From: Candidatus Brocadiia bacterium
GTDB taxonomy: Bacteria; Planctomycetota; PUPC01
Assembly: GCA_030605345.1 (NCBI GenBank)
Contig: JAUWIN010000014.1
Coordinates: forward strand, 1 to 38,654
Reading direction: 5' to 3'
DNA length: 38,654 nt
Shown here one piece after another: positions 23,515 to 31,866 of this stretch (position 1 is the first letter of the stretch; each line of letters starts with the position of its first letter). The notes under the pieces are model-generated. The model did not search any database and was not told where the DNA came from. It worked only from the letters and a program-made list of their open reading frames with translations. Both the position numbers and the translations under genes were made by a program.

Positions 23515-24484
23515 GCACCGCTTCGTCCGCCGATTGCGACATTCCGCTGCATACATCCTGTTCCGGGCTCTCTGTGTGTGCGCCGGGCTGTTGCCGAGAC
23601 GGGCGGCCGAGCTCGCCGGCAGGGCGCTGGGGCGGCTCTTCTGGCTGGCGAGCCCGAAGCGGCGCCGCCGGGCGACACAGAACATCCAATGGGCACTGGC
23701 CGGACAACTGACGAAGAAGGAGATGGCACGGGTGGTGAAGCAATCCTTCATCCACATGGGCCTGACCGCCATGGAAACTCTCTGGGCGGACAAGCACGAT
23801 GATGCGTCATTCGAGGAACGCTTCCCCGTCGAGGGGGTCGACGCGGTAAAGGCGGAACTGGCGAAGGGCCGCGGCGTTCTCGCGTTCACGCTCCATCTCG
23901 GCAACTGGGAGATATTCGGTTCGCGCATGGCAAGGGTGTTCGGAGAGATAGCCGTCGTGGCCCTCCCCGGCAAGAACCGGAGTGTCTCGGACTACATCGT
24001 GCGAGTGCGGGAGCGCATGGGGCTGCGCGTGATTAGCAGCGAGGAAGGCGTGAGGCCCATGGCCCGAGCGCTGAAGAACGGCTCATTCCTCGCCATCCTC
24101 ATTGACCGGCACGTGGACGCCGCAAGCGTGCGCACGAAGTTCTTCGGACGTGACGCGGCCACAACATCGATTGTCGCCGCGCTGGCCCGGCGGCTCGATG
24201 TGCCCGTGTTCCTCGGTTATTCGGTGCGCTCCGGGCATAGCTTCCGGCACCGCGGATTCTTTGAAGGCCCCCTGGAGCTTATCAGAACGCACGACCACGA
24301 GTCGGACGTTCGGGCGAACACGCAGCGCTTCAACGACCGGCTCGAGGTACTCGTTCGCAGGCATCCCGAACAGTGGCTCTGGATTCAGAAACGCTGGAAA
24401 CTGGCCAAGAAGCTCAGGCGAGAGAGGCAAAGGCGGGAGGCGGCCGAAGCCGCCGACCCTGCGGAACAGTATGGGCAGAACTGA
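23501..24484 (+). CDS. Lipid A late acyltransferase, LpxL/HtrB family (first copy)
   Basis: A 327-aa member of the lysophospholipid/lipid A acyltransferase family, which adds secondary acyl chains to the lipid A precursor at the inner membrane. A hydrophobic N-terminal anchor (AAYILFRALCVCAGLL) is followed by the catalytic H-x4-E as HLGNWE (H132, E137). LIDRHVDAASVRTKFFGRDAATTSI and RRHPEQWLWIQKRWK match the later family blocks. It overlaps lpxK by 14 bp and the next, paralogous gene by 14 bp. Which acyl position it serves relative to its paralogue is not readable. Confidence 0.92.
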   Translation: MAKSKHRFVRRLRHSAAYILFRALCVCAGLLPRRAAELAGRALGRLFWLASPKRRRRATQNIQWALAGQLTKKEMARVVKQSFIHMGLTAMETLWADKHDDASFEERFPVEGVDAVKAELAKGRGVLAFTLHLGNWEIFGSRMARVFGEIAVVALPGKNRSVSDYIVRVRERMGLRVISSEEGVRPMARALKNGSFLAILIDRHVDAASVRTKFFGRDAATTSIVAALARRLDVPVFLGYSVRSGHSFRHRGFFEGPLELIRTHDHESDVRANTQRFNDRLEVLVRRHPEQWLWIQKRWKLAKKLRRERQRREAAEAADPAEQYGQN

Positions 24485-25427
24485 CCCAGGCGTCCTTTGC
24501 AGGCTGCGGTACCTGGTTGAATACGCGGCGCTCCGGACGCTTGCGGCCGTTGTTGGCTGCCTGCCGGAGAAGCTGGCCGTCTGGGCCGGGGTGGCCCTGG
24601 GCAAGCTGTTGTGGCTTGTCGCTGCCGGACGCCGCCGAGTTGCCCGACGAAACATCGAGCTGGCGATGCCGGACGAACGGACAACTGACGAGGTCAGACG
24701 CCTAATCAGGGAGGTGTTCAGCCATATCGGGCTGACGGCGGTGGAAAGTCTGTGGATGAGGAACCGCAGGAGACACAGCATCGACCGGCGGTTTTCCGTC
24801 CACGGCGTAGATGCTATGAGGGCGCAACTCGCGGCGGGGCGTCCGGTGCTCGCATTCGGCCCGCATCTGGGCAACTGGGAACTTTTCGGCGCCTGCATGG
24901 CAGCCCACCTGGGCAGGTTGCACGCCCTGGCTCGGCCGGTGAATAATCCGCTGGTCAGAAACTACACCACCCGGCTGCGTGAGGAGTCCGGAATCTGTGT
25001 CCACAGCACGCGCCACGGACTACGCCCGATGATAAAGACGCTGAGAAACGGCGAAACCCTTGCCATACTCTTCGACCAGCACGTCAACCGGGCGTATGTG
25101 GCGTCGGAGTTCTTCGGCCGCAAAGCCGCCACCACCGCGATTCTCGCCTCGCTCGCACTTCGCCTGGACGCGCCCGTCTTCGCCGCCTACTCGGTGCGCC
25201 AGGGCCATACCTTCAGACATCACGGCTACATCGAAGGCCCGCTCGACCTGGTCCGAACCGGCGACCACCAAGGAGACGTCCGCGCAAACACCCAGTTGTT
25301 CAACGATAAACTGGAAGAGATCGTGCGCAGGCACCCTGAGCAGTGGCTCTGGACGCACCGGCGGTGGAAACTTGCGGACAGGCTCGAACAAGCCCGGCGG
25401 AAGGAGGACGCATCAAATGTCGGATGA
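24471..25427 (+). CDS. Lipid A late acyltransferase, LpxL/LpxM family (second copy)
   Basis: A 318-aa tandem paralogue of the preceding gene. HLGNWE again falls at H132 and E137 with no gap over the first 140 residues. LFDQHVNRAYVASEFFGRKAATTAI and RRHPEQWLWTHRRWK match the same blocks. ATG 24471 overlaps the first copy by 14 bp; the frame is open further upstream but that is inside the first copy. Two adjacent copies suggest two secondary acylation steps, as LpxL and LpxM do in enterobacteria. It ends 11 bp into hldE. Confidence 0.92.
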   Translation: MGRTDPGVLCRLRYLVEYAALRTLAAVVGCLPEKLAVWAGVALGKLLWLVAAGRRRVARRNIELAMPDERTTDEVRRLIREVFSHIGLTAVESLWMRNRRRHSIDRRFSVHGVDAMRAQLAAGRPVLAFGPHLGNWELFGACMAAHLGRLHALARPVNNPLVRNYTTRLREESGICVHSTRHGLRPMIKTLRNGETLAILFDQHVNRAYVASEFFGRKAATTAILASLALRLDAPVFAAYSVRQGHTFRHHGYIEGPLDLVRTGDHQGDVRANTQLFNDKLEEIVRRHPEQWLWTHRRWKLADRLEQARRKEDASNVG

Positions 25428-26925
25428 ACACGCTAAAGAACTCGTCCGTGCCCTCGGCACGCCGAGGATACTGGTCGTGGGCGACTACATGCTCGACCGG
25501 TACATCTGGGGCTCGGTGGAGCGAATCTCTCCGGAAGCCCCCATTCCGGTGCTCAAGGCCGGTCTCAACCGCCACCAACAGAAGCCCGGCGGTGCCGGCA
25601 GCGTGGCTGCCAGCCTCGCCGCACTCGGCGCCAGGCCCATCGCCGCAGGAATCATAGGGAACGACCCGCAAGGCCGCGACCTCCGCCAACTCCTCAAGCA
25701 GTGCCGAACCGCCATCCGCGGCTTACTGGTTGACCGGAGCCGGCCCACCACGGTCAAAACAAGGATGATGGCGCAATCGCAGCAGATGCTGCGCCTGGAC
25801 GAAGAGTCAAACGCAGAAATCAGCGCCGACACTGCCCGACGACTCACCAAGTTCTGCGAGCAAACCGCGCCTGATGTCGATGCTGTCGTAGTCCAAGACC
25901 ACGGCAAGGGCGCCGTCACCCGAACACTGGTCGAACTACTTGTGAGCGCCTGCCGTAAACGTTCCATCCCCCTGATTGTGGATCCGGCGCCGGCTGGCAA
26001 TTACGCGAAGTACCGCGGCGCCACCCTGCTCACCCCCAACCGAGCCGAGACCGCCCACGCCACACAAATCATCAGCACCGACGAAATCAGCGCCAGCCGG
26101 GCAGGACGGAAACTCCTGAAGACGCTGGCCCTGGACGCCGCCGTGATCACGCTCGACCGCGAGGGCATGGCGGTCATCCAAAAGGACAAGAAGACGGCAA
26201 TGGTGCCGGCGAGCGCGCTCGAAGTCTTTGACGTGGCTGGAGCTGGTGACGTGGTGGCGGCAACCATCGCCGCCTCGCTGGCCAGCGGCTACAAACTGGT
26301 AGATGCCGCCCGGCTGGCAAACACCGCCGCCGGCATCGAGGTCGGCAAAATCGGCGTCGCAACCGTCGCCAAGTGCGAGATACTCGAACACCTCCAGGGC
26401 GGGGCCGAGCCTAAGATAAAGTCACGCCCGGACCTCGTCACCATCTGTTCGGACCTGCACTCCCGCGGGCGAAAGATCGCCTTCACCAACGGATGCTTCG
26501 ACTTGCTGCACATCGGCCACGTCAGGTTGCTGGCCGAGGCAAGGAAGTTCGGCGACGTCTTGGTCGTGGCAATCAACTCCGACGCCTCAGCACGCCGCAT
26601 CAAGGGGCCGGACAGGCCGGTCATTCCGCAGGATGCACGAGCAGGCCTGCTCGCAGCGCTCGAATGCGTGGACTACGTGACTATCTACGAAGAGGACACA
26701 CCCGTCCCGCTTCTGACAGCCCTGCGGCCGGACGTGAGTGTCAAGGGCGGTGAATACGGGAAAACAGGCGTGGTCGGCGGCAAACTGGTCGAGTCGATGG
26801 GCGGGCGGATTGAGAACGTGCCGATGGTGCCCGGGTTTTCGACGACCAAAATCGCACAGCGGGCACGCCGGAACGCCAGGAAGAAAAAGACAGGAGGCCG
26901 CGGCTATGTCGGACACAGCCGATGA
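25417..26925 (+). CDS. hldE: Bifunctional heptose 7-phosphate kinase/heptose 1-phosphate adenylyltransferase
   Basis: A 502-aa bifunctional enzyme of ADP-heptose synthesis. The N-terminal PfkB kinase (about 1-320) has VGDYMLDRYIWGSVERISPE, KPGGAGSVAASLAALG, DPAPAGNY, TPNRAE and DVAGAGDVVAAT with the catalytic Asp. The C-terminal nucleotidyltransferase (about 350-490) has FTNGCFDLLHIGHVRLL (HxGH) and FSTTKI near its end. Both domains are complete. AAGGAGGA lies just before ATG 25417. It overlaps lpxL copy 2 and gmhA. With gmhA and gmhB it covers every step to ADP-glycero-manno-heptose except the final HldD epimerase, which is not in the window. Confidence 0.96.
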   Translation: MSDEHAKELVRALGTPRILVVGDYMLDRYIWGSVERISPEAPIPVLKAGLNRHQQKPGGAGSVAASLAALGARPIAAGIIGNDPQGRDLRQLLKQCRTAIRGLLVDRSRPTTVKTRMMAQSQQMLRLDEESNAEISADTARRLTKFCEQTAPDVDAVVVQDHGKGAVTRTLVELLVSACRKRSIPLIVDPAPAGNYAKYRGATLLTPNRAETAHATQIISTDEISASRAGRKLLKTLALDAAVITLDREGMAVIQKDKKTAMVPASALEVFDVAGAGDVVAATIAASLASGYKLVDAARLANTAAGIEVGKIGVATVAKCEILEHLQGGAEPKIKSRPDLVTICSDLHSRGRKIAFTNGCFDLLHIGHVRLLAEARKFGDVLVVAINSDASARRIKGPDRPVIPQDARAGLLAALECVDYVTIYEEDTPVPLLTALRPDVSVKGGEYGKTGVVGGKLVESMGGRIENVPMVPGFSTTKIAQRARRNARKKKTGGRGYVGHSR

Positions 26926-27481
26926 GGTTACCAGGTTGCTCGAAGACTCCGCCGCCGCGCTCTCACGGCTGCGCCAGCAGGCCGCAACGATAGCGGACAT
27001 CGCGGAGGCAGTCGGCGACGCGGTCCTGGGTGGAGGGAAACTCCTGCTCTGTGGCAACGGCGGCAGCGCGGCGCAGTGCCAGCACGTCGCCGCAGAGCTT
27101 ACCGGCCGGTTCAGGCTGGAGCGCCGGGCGCTGAGCGCAGTCGCCCTGCCGACCGACACATCAGCCCTGACCGCCGTGGGAAATGACTACGGGTTCGAAA
27201 ACATCTTTTCGCGGCAAGTAGAAGCACTTGCCCGGGCGGGCGACGCCCTTATCGGCCTGAGCACCAGCGGGAGTTCAAAAAACGTCGTCAAGGCCTTCGA
27301 GGCCGCCAGGGGGCTGCACGTCAAAACCATCGCCTTCGTCGGCAGCAAAGAGGCGAAGCTGGCCCAAATCGCCGACCTCTGTCTTACTGTGCCTGCCGAC
27401 AACACCGCCAACGTGCAGGAATGCCACATGGCAGCGCTGCACGCCGTGTGTCATATTGTCGAAAACAAACTCTCGAAATAA
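26906..27481 (+). CDS. gmhA: Phosphoheptose isomerase
   Basis: A 191-aa SIS-domain enzyme converting sedoheptulose 7-phosphate to glycero-manno-heptose 7-phosphate, the first ADP-heptose step. Motifs are LLCGNGGSAAQCQHVAAEL, GRFRLERRAL, DTSALTAVGNDYGFE (the conserved active-site segment), LSTSGSSKNVVKA and the C-terminal QECHMAALHAVCHIVE with a metal-ligand Glu/His pattern. ATG 26906 overlaps hldE by 20 bp with AGGAGG upstream. Length and motif order are typical. Confidence 0.96.
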   Translation: MSDTADEVTRLLEDSAAALSRLRQQAATIADIAEAVGDAVLGGGKLLLCGNGGSAAQCQHVAAELTGRFRLERRALSAVALPTDTSALTAVGNDYGFENIFSRQVEALARAGDALIGLSTSGSSKNVVKAFEAARGLHVKTIAFVGSKEAKLAQIADLCLTVPADNTANVQECHMAALHAVCHIVENKLSK

Positions 27482-27490
27482 GGCTACCCG

Positions 27491-28057
27491 ATGGGCACAA
27501 AGGCCGTTTTTCTGGATAGAGACGGAACCATCATCCCGGAGACTGGTGCGCGAATCGCCGACCCCGAAATCGACCCGCTGCCCCAGGCGGTAGAAGCGAT
27601 AAAGAAGCTCCGCGCCAACGGTTTTATCATTCTAGTAGTAACCAACCAGGCAGCGATAGCGAGGGGCTTTTTCACCGAAGCGGACCTAGCCACAGCTCAC
27701 AAGGCCCTGCTGAAAAAGTTCGCCGATGCTGGCGCCCCCATCGACGGCGTGTACTACTGCCCTCACCTGCCGGACGGGGATGTGCCGGAATACGCCGTGG
27801 AGTGCGACTGTCGGAAGCCCAAACCGGGCCTTCTGCTGCGCGCCGCAGACGACCACAACGTTGACCTTGCCCGGTCGTATGCGGTTGGCGACGGCGAGCG
27901 CGACATCCAGGCGGCGCAGGCGGCGGGATGCAGGGCGGCGGTGCTGGTCGAGCCCAGCCCACAGGACGCAGCGGAAACCGCCGCCGAAGTGGTCGTCCCG
28001 CACGTCGCAGCAGCCGCAGACTGGATCCTCAAAACGGAGAAGCAGGGACATGGCTGA
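27491..28057 (+). CDS. gmhB: Heptose 1,7-bisphosphate 7-phosphatase
   Basis: A 188-aa HAD phosphatase removing the 7-phosphate from glycero-manno-heptose 1,7-bisphosphate. The HAD motif I FLDRDGTIIPE holds the two catalytic Asp; motif II region VVTNQAAIARG; zinc-binding loop YYCPHLPDG...CDCRKPKPG; motif IV VGDGERDIQAAQAAG. It sits 9 bp after gmhA and overlaps purN by 8 bp. A histidinol-phosphatase role is a known alternative for this fold, but the operon context makes heptose synthesis much more likely. Confidence 0.95.
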   Translation: MGTKAVFLDRDGTIIPETGARIADPEIDPLPQAVEAIKKLRANGFIILVVTNQAAIARGFFTEADLATAHKALLKKFADAGAPIDGVYYCPHLPDGDVPEYAVECDCRKPKPGLLLRAADDHNVDLARSYAVGDGERDIQAAQAAGCRAAVLVEPSPQDAAETAAEVVVPHVAAAADWILKTEKQGHG

Positions 28058-28691
28058 ACCTGTCAAACTCGCCGTCCTGCTCTCAGGCGGCGGAACAACG
28101 CTCGAGAACATATTCTCAAAAATCGAGGAAGGCTCACTGGACGCCAACGTGACCGTCGTGATTGGGTCCCGCCCCGACGCCTACGGGCTGGAACGCGCTC
28201 GGAATCACAGCGTCGAGGCGGTCGTAGTCGAGCGGAAGAAGTTCGAAAGCACGGAGTCTTTCAGCGCCGCACTCAACACCACGCTCGACGAATACGACGT
28301 CGACCTGGTATGCCTTGCGGGTTTTATGGTGATGTGGGACATGTCCCAGAAGTACCTCGGCAGGGTAATGAACATACATCCTGCGCTCATCCCTGCGTTT
28401 TGTGGCAAGGGCTATTACGGACACTCAGTCCACCGGGCAGTGCTCCAATACGGTGCGAGGGTATCAGGCTGCACCGTCCACTTCGCCGACCGGGCGTACG
28501 ACCACGGACCGGTCATCATACAGAAGGTAGTTCCCGTGCTCGATGACGACACCCCCGAAACGCTGGCCGCCCGGGTGTTCGAGAAGGAGTGCGAGGCGTA
28601 TCCGGAAGCGATACAACTTTTCGCGGAAGGGCGGCTGAAAATAGAAGGCCGGCGGGTGCGCATACTGCCGAAAAATGAAGCAGGAGCATGA
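28050..28691 (+). CDS. purN: Phosphoribosylglycinamide formyltransferase
   Basis: A 213-aa folate-dependent GAR transformylase transferring the formyl group of 10-formyl-THF to glycinamide ribonucleotide. The N-terminal phosphate loop is LLSGGGTTLENI, the catalytic block MNIHPALIPAF (Asn and His), HFADRAYDHGPVIIQ carries the catalytic Asp, and GKGYYGHSVHRAVLQYGA is the typical middle segment. It overlaps gmhB by 8 bp and lpxB by 17 bp, so a purine gene is translationally embedded in a lipid A/heptose operon. A sugar N-formyltransferase role cannot be fully excluded, but length and motifs fit PurN. It would use the product of the fhs gene upstream. Confidence 0.9.
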   Translation: MAEPVKLAVLLSGGGTTLENIFSKIEEGSLDANVTVVIGSRPDAYGLERARNHSVEAVVVERKKFESTESFSAALNTTLDEYDVDLVCLAGFMVMWDMSQKYLGRVMNIHPALIPAFCGKGYYGHSVHRAVLQYGARVSGCTVHFADRAYDHGPVIIQKVVPVLDDDTPETLAARVFEKECEAYPEAIQLFAEGRLKIEGRRVRILPKNEAGA

Positions 28692-29850
28692 AACTCAGGC
28701 CCGCCGCAGGAGCTTGCTCATCGTCGCTGGCGAGAGCTCCGGCGACGGGTACGGCGCCGCGCTGGTGCGGGAACTGCTCCAGCAAGAGCCGAGGCTCCGG
28801 GTGGCCGGGCTGGGCGGCCCCAGGATGGCCGCCGCTGGCGTGGAGCTGCTTCAGGACCTCCCCGCGCCCGCAGTGATAGGGGTAGGCGGGGGGCTCAATA
28901 ACCTCGGCGGGCTGGTGCGGGCGTATCGCAAACTCACCCACCGCCTCAGTGTAGAACCGCCCGACGCCGTTGTCCTGATTGAATTCCCCGAGTTCAACTT
29001 GATGGTCGCCAGGCACGCGAAACGGGTGGGGGTGCCGGTCATCTATTACGTCAGCCCCCAGGTATGGGCGTGGCGGAGGGGGCGGCTGAAGAAAATCGCA
29101 AAGTACGTGCGCAAGATGCTCTGCCTGTTCCAGTTCGAAAAAGAGATGTACCGGCGTGCGGGGATTGACGTGACCCTGGTGGGGCATCCACTGCTCGACA
29201 CGATGGCGGAGAAACTGGAAGTGACCGACCGACCGGCGGTCCGCCGCTCGCTGGGGCTGCCGGAAACAGGGACGCTAATCGGGTTGCTGCCGGGCAGTCG
29301 GCGGAAGGAAATAGAATACGTTCTGCCCGTGCTGCTGGAATCAGCTGAAATAATGCAGCGCCGGATGAAAGACCTGACGTTTGTCACCGTGTGGGCGGAA
29401 GGGCTGGACCCGGGGCAGTTCAGTCAGATCGCGGCGGGATACAGGGTCGAGTCCAGAACAGTCTCCGGCCGGGCGCACGACGTGATGCTGGCATCTGACC
29501 TGCTGCTGGTGTGTTCGGGCACGGCCACGCTCGAGGCTGGCCTGCTCGGCACGCCGATGGTGGTGACGTATAAGGCGGACATTCTTTCGCACGTCATCTT
29601 CGGGCCGCTCATCTCCCCCGGGAACTACGCTCTGGTGAACATCGCCGCCGGAAAACAAGTGGTGCCGGAACTCTACATGATCGACGCGACCCCGAAAAGA
29701 ATATCCACGGCGGCGCTGGATATGCTGTGCAATCGGCTGGACGAGACCCGGCGCAACCTGGCCGTGGTCCGCGAAAAACTGGGCTCGCCCGGCGCCTCGG
29801 CCCGAGCCGCCGATGAGATTCTGAAGGTCATCCAACCCGTGGGAAGGTAG
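28675..29850 (+). CDS. lpxB: Lipid-A-disaccharide synthase
   Basis: A 391-aa GT19 glycosyltransferase joining lipid X and UDP-diacylglucosamine at the inner membrane, the step before LpxK. Motifs are VAGESSGDGYGAALVREL, LIEFPEFNLMVARHAK, YYVSPQVWAWRRGRLKKI, LVGHPLLD, GLLPGSRRKEIEYVLPVLL and VCSGTATLEAGLLGTPMVV. All family blocks are present and in order. It is the last gene of the operon. Downstream is a T8-G-A7 tract rather than a GC hairpin terminator. Confidence 0.97.
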   Translation: MKQEHETQARRRSLLIVAGESSGDGYGAALVRELLQQEPRLRVAGLGGPRMAAAGVELLQDLPAPAVIGVGGGLNNLGGLVRAYRKLTHRLSVEPPDAVVLIEFPEFNLMVARHAKRVGVPVIYYVSPQVWAWRRGRLKKIAKYVRKMLCLFQFEKEMYRRAGIDVTLVGHPLLDTMAEKLEVTDRPAVRRSLGLPETGTLIGLLPGSRRKEIEYVLPVLLESAEIMQRRMKDLTFVTVWAEGLDPGQFSQIAAGYRVESRTVSGRAHDVMLASDLLLVCSGTATLEAGLLGTPMVVTYKADILSHVIFGPLISPGNYALVNIAAGKQVVPELYMIDATPKRISTAALDMLCNRLDETRRNLAVVREKLGSPGASARAADEILKVIQPVGR

Positions 29851-29869
29851 GGTTGTATCTGCCGCAGTG

Positions 29870-29926
29870 TTTTTTTTGAAAAAAAGTAGCACAATTCCTT
29901 GACATGTGCCACTGTTACCGTATAAT
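29870..29926 (+). promoter_or_regulatory. Strong consensus promoter with upstream A/T tract
   Basis: Perfect TTGACA (29899-29904), 16-bp spacer, perfect TATAAT (29921-29926). A T8-G-A7 tract (29870-29885) lies about 13 bp upstream of the -35 at the position of an UP element. The predicted start near 29933 leaves a leader of about 95 nt before the pseudopilin gene. It is the best promoter match seen in the window. Confidence 0.75.
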
Positions 29927-29992
29927 CGGCGCAGTTGCGTAGACCGGTATGTCACCCCCAGCACAGAGGATGAGAGATTTTTCAGCAGATCT

Positions 29993-30025
29993 GGTCGAAA
30001 ATTCGTAACACTATAAAGTTCGACC
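29993..30025 (+). promoter_or_regulatory. Inverted repeat over the pseudopilin ribosome-binding region
   Basis: GGTCGAA (29993-29999) and TTCGACC (30019-30025) form a perfect 7-bp stem with a 19-nt loop ending 2 nt before ATG 30028. No Shine-Dalgarno is visible outside it. In RNA it could block or present the start; as DNA it could be an operator, but it lies well inside the transcript. Confidence 0.4.
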
Positions 30026-30027
30026 TC

Positions 30028-30696
30028 ATGACGCGGGACAAACGCGTTTCCGGCGGCCGGAAAACGGGCTTCACGGTGGTGGAATTACTTGTGACCATGG
30101 GAATCATTTCGGTATTGGCTGGATTACTTGTTCCAGCGCTGGGCATAGCAAAGGAAGCAGCTAAACGGACGGTCTGCGCCAGCAACCTGCGGCAGCTCGG
30201 CCTGGGTTTAGAGATGTACACGCTGGCAAACGACGGCTGGTATCCGATTGAGGACCTGTGCGGCAACCCGCAAGACGTCCTTGTGAGCTCCCTTTACCCG
30301 GCGTACGTGCCGGAGCGCGACGTGTTCTACTGCCCCAGTGCGGAGGAAATTGAGCCTTACGCACAGAGTCCCGAGTATGGCGGGCCTGGTGGGGATTCCG
30401 TAGTGAACACGGACGAAAACTGGGAACGACATTACATCACGTACAAATACTTCTCGATAACCAGGCGTGATACGCGGATGCCGCTTCCTCTACGTCTTTC
30501 GGAGTATCCCCACCTTCTTAACTCGCGCTCGCCGTCGTCGAGATGGCTGATGAGCGACTGGGTGAGAAAGAACGTTCCCGTTTTCCCGCACCGAGAGCTG
30601 GGAGGTTGGGGCGGTGGACGGAATGTTTTGTTCGCTGACAAGAGTGTACGGTTCGTGCAACACAGAACCCCCCATGCTTTTACGGAGAGACAATGA
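30028..30696 (+). CDS. Type II/IV pseudopilin with prepilin cleavage/methylation motif
   Basis: A 222-aa protein. A basic leader (MTRDKRVSGGRKTG) is followed by the prepilin peptidase site G/FTVVELLV with conserved Glu at +5 and one hydrophobic helix (VVELLVTMGIISVLAGLLVP). Then come KEAAKRTVCASNLRQLGLGL, YTLANDGWYP and YCPS, as in the many pseudopilin-like proteins of planctomycetes and relatives. The end (GRNVLFADKSVRFVQH) is a degenerate version of the H-X9-DG tail of those proteins, with DK in place of DG. It would be an inner-membrane or exported pilin-like subunit. It has a very strong promoter and overlaps the next gene by ATGA. Confidence 0.88.
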   Translation: MTRDKRVSGGRKTGFTVVELLVTMGIISVLAGLLVPALGIAKEAAKRTVCASNLRQLGLGLEMYTLANDGWYPIEDLCGNPQDVLVSSLYPAYVPERDVFYCPSAEEIEPYAQSPEYGGPGGDSVVNTDENWERHYITYKYFSITRRDTRMPLPLRLSEYPHLLNSRSPSSRWLMSDWVRKNVPVFPHRELGGWGGGRNVLFADKSVRFVQHRTPHAFTERQ

Positions 30697-31304
30697 TGCG
30701 AACAGGAACCTTGACGTCCAGACAGTTGGCCGAACCGGGTCTCTTAGGCAAGGCACGTAGTCTGACGCAACGGGAGGTCCTGCTGGTGTGTGTTGCTGGG
30801 CTTACGTCGGCTGTGCTCGCCCAATTCGGTGGCCGGGCGTTGCACGCGGTGTGGCCGATTCCAGCATCGGGTTCGCTGGTTGCGGCACTGCCCCGGACGC
30901 TTGTCCTGCTGGCTCTGCTGACGCGGGTGAACCGGTTCGGCGTATTGACAGCGGCAGGGCTCGCCGAAGTGGCCGCAAGAGTGGCGATGGGAGGCATTGG
31001 GCTGGTGCCCTGGTCCTTGGTCGTGCCGATCCTGGGCAACCTTGCTGGCGACCTGGCGTGGGCTAGTTCAGGCCTGGTCCGAAGTCAACGCCTGCGCGCA
31101 GCGCTCACCGGTGGATGTCTTTGCACCGCGAGGGTCTTGGCGGCATTGTTATTCTGGGGCGTATGCCTGACAGCTATGCAACCGAGCCTGGGGCCGGTGC
31201 ACGTGCTCATTATCGGAGCGAACGCGGTTCTGGGCGTGACGGCAGGCCTCGTCGTGAGCGGGCTAACAAGCAGAAACAAGCGGCAAGATGACACAGGCGA
31301 ATAA
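30693..31304 (+). CDS. Integral membrane protein, possibly ECF-transporter S-component-like
   Basis: A 203-aa protein with about five or six hydrophobic segments (about 27-47, 60-76, 82-92, 100-122, 138-160, 167-190) and a basic C-terminus. Size, topology and the GNLAGDLAW segment resemble vitamin-binding S-components of energy-coupling-factor transporters, but no diagnostic motif is clear and no EcfA or EcfT is in the window. GGAGA lies before ATG 30693. It overlaps the pseudopilin stop by 4 bp and trmO by 17 bp, so it is co-translated with both. Confidence 0.5.
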   Translation: MMRTGTLTSRQLAEPGLLGKARSLTQREVLLVCVAGLTSAVLAQFGGRALHAVWPIPASGSLVAALPRTLVLLALLTRVNRFGVLTAAGLAEVAARVAMGGIGLVPWSLVVPILGNLAGDLAWASSGLVRSQRLRAALTGGCLCTARVLAALLFWGVCLTAMQPSLGPVHVLIIGANAVLGVTAGLVVSGLTSRNKRQDDTGE

Positions 31305-31839
31305 CGACCACCAAGATACTAAGGCACCCAAAGTGGGTTTCAGCGTCAAGCCCATAGGCTACGTATGTTCTGGCTATGCCCAGCCGGAGGACGTTGCGCA
31401 CACTCACGTGGGCTGGACGGCGGACAGTGCGCGAATCCAGCTTATGAGCAGGTACGCTGGCGCCCTGAACGGATTGCAGGGGTACTCGCACGTAATCGTC
31501 CTTTACTGGGTCCACAGAGCCAGAGACTGGAAGATGCCCAAGCACCATCACAAGCCGCCCCACGTGAAGGTATTCGCCACCCGAATGCCCGTGCGGCCCA
31601 ATCCCATCGGCATGTCCGTCGTGCAGCTGCTCGGTTTCTCGGCCCAGACCGGGGAAGTGTCCGTCAAGGGTTTGGATGCGCTGGATGGCACGCCGGTACT
31701 GGACATCAAGCCATACATTCCCAACTTCGATAGTTACCCCGATGGGGAAGTCCCCGAGTGGGTGGCTCGCCATCTGAACAGCCATTTCCATGTGGACCCG
31801 GCACACTCGGGCGCGGTGCCCGAACGAGAGAAAGCATAG
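31288..31839 (+). CDS. trmO: tRNA (N6-threonylcarbamoyladenosine37-N6)-methyltransferase TrmO-like
   Basis: A 183-aa TsaA/YaeB (TrmO) domain protein. Family members methylate t6A37 of certain tRNAs using SAM within a small beta-barrel fold. Motifs are FSVKPIGYV at the start, LNGLQGYSHVIVLYWVHRAR, FATRMPVRPNPIGMSVVQL (the RPNPIG hallmark), LDALDGTPVLDIKPYIPNFD and the end EWVARHL. It lacks the C-terminal extension of the longer E. coli protein, as many bacterial and archaeal homologues do. Some TsaA-domain proteins have other methyl-transfer roles; its co-translation with a membrane protein leaves that open. Confidence 0.85.
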   Translation: MTQANNDHQDTKAPKVGFSVKPIGYVCSGYAQPEDVAHTHVGWTADSARIQLMSRYAGALNGLQGYSHVIVLYWVHRARDWKMPKHHHKPPHVKVFATRMPVRPNPIGMSVVQLLGFSAQTGEVSVKGLDALDGTPVLDIKPYIPNFDSYPDGEVPEWVARHLNSHFHVDPAHSGAVPEREKA

Positions 31840-31866
31840 CAGCCAAGGGCGAAGGAGAAATCAAAA

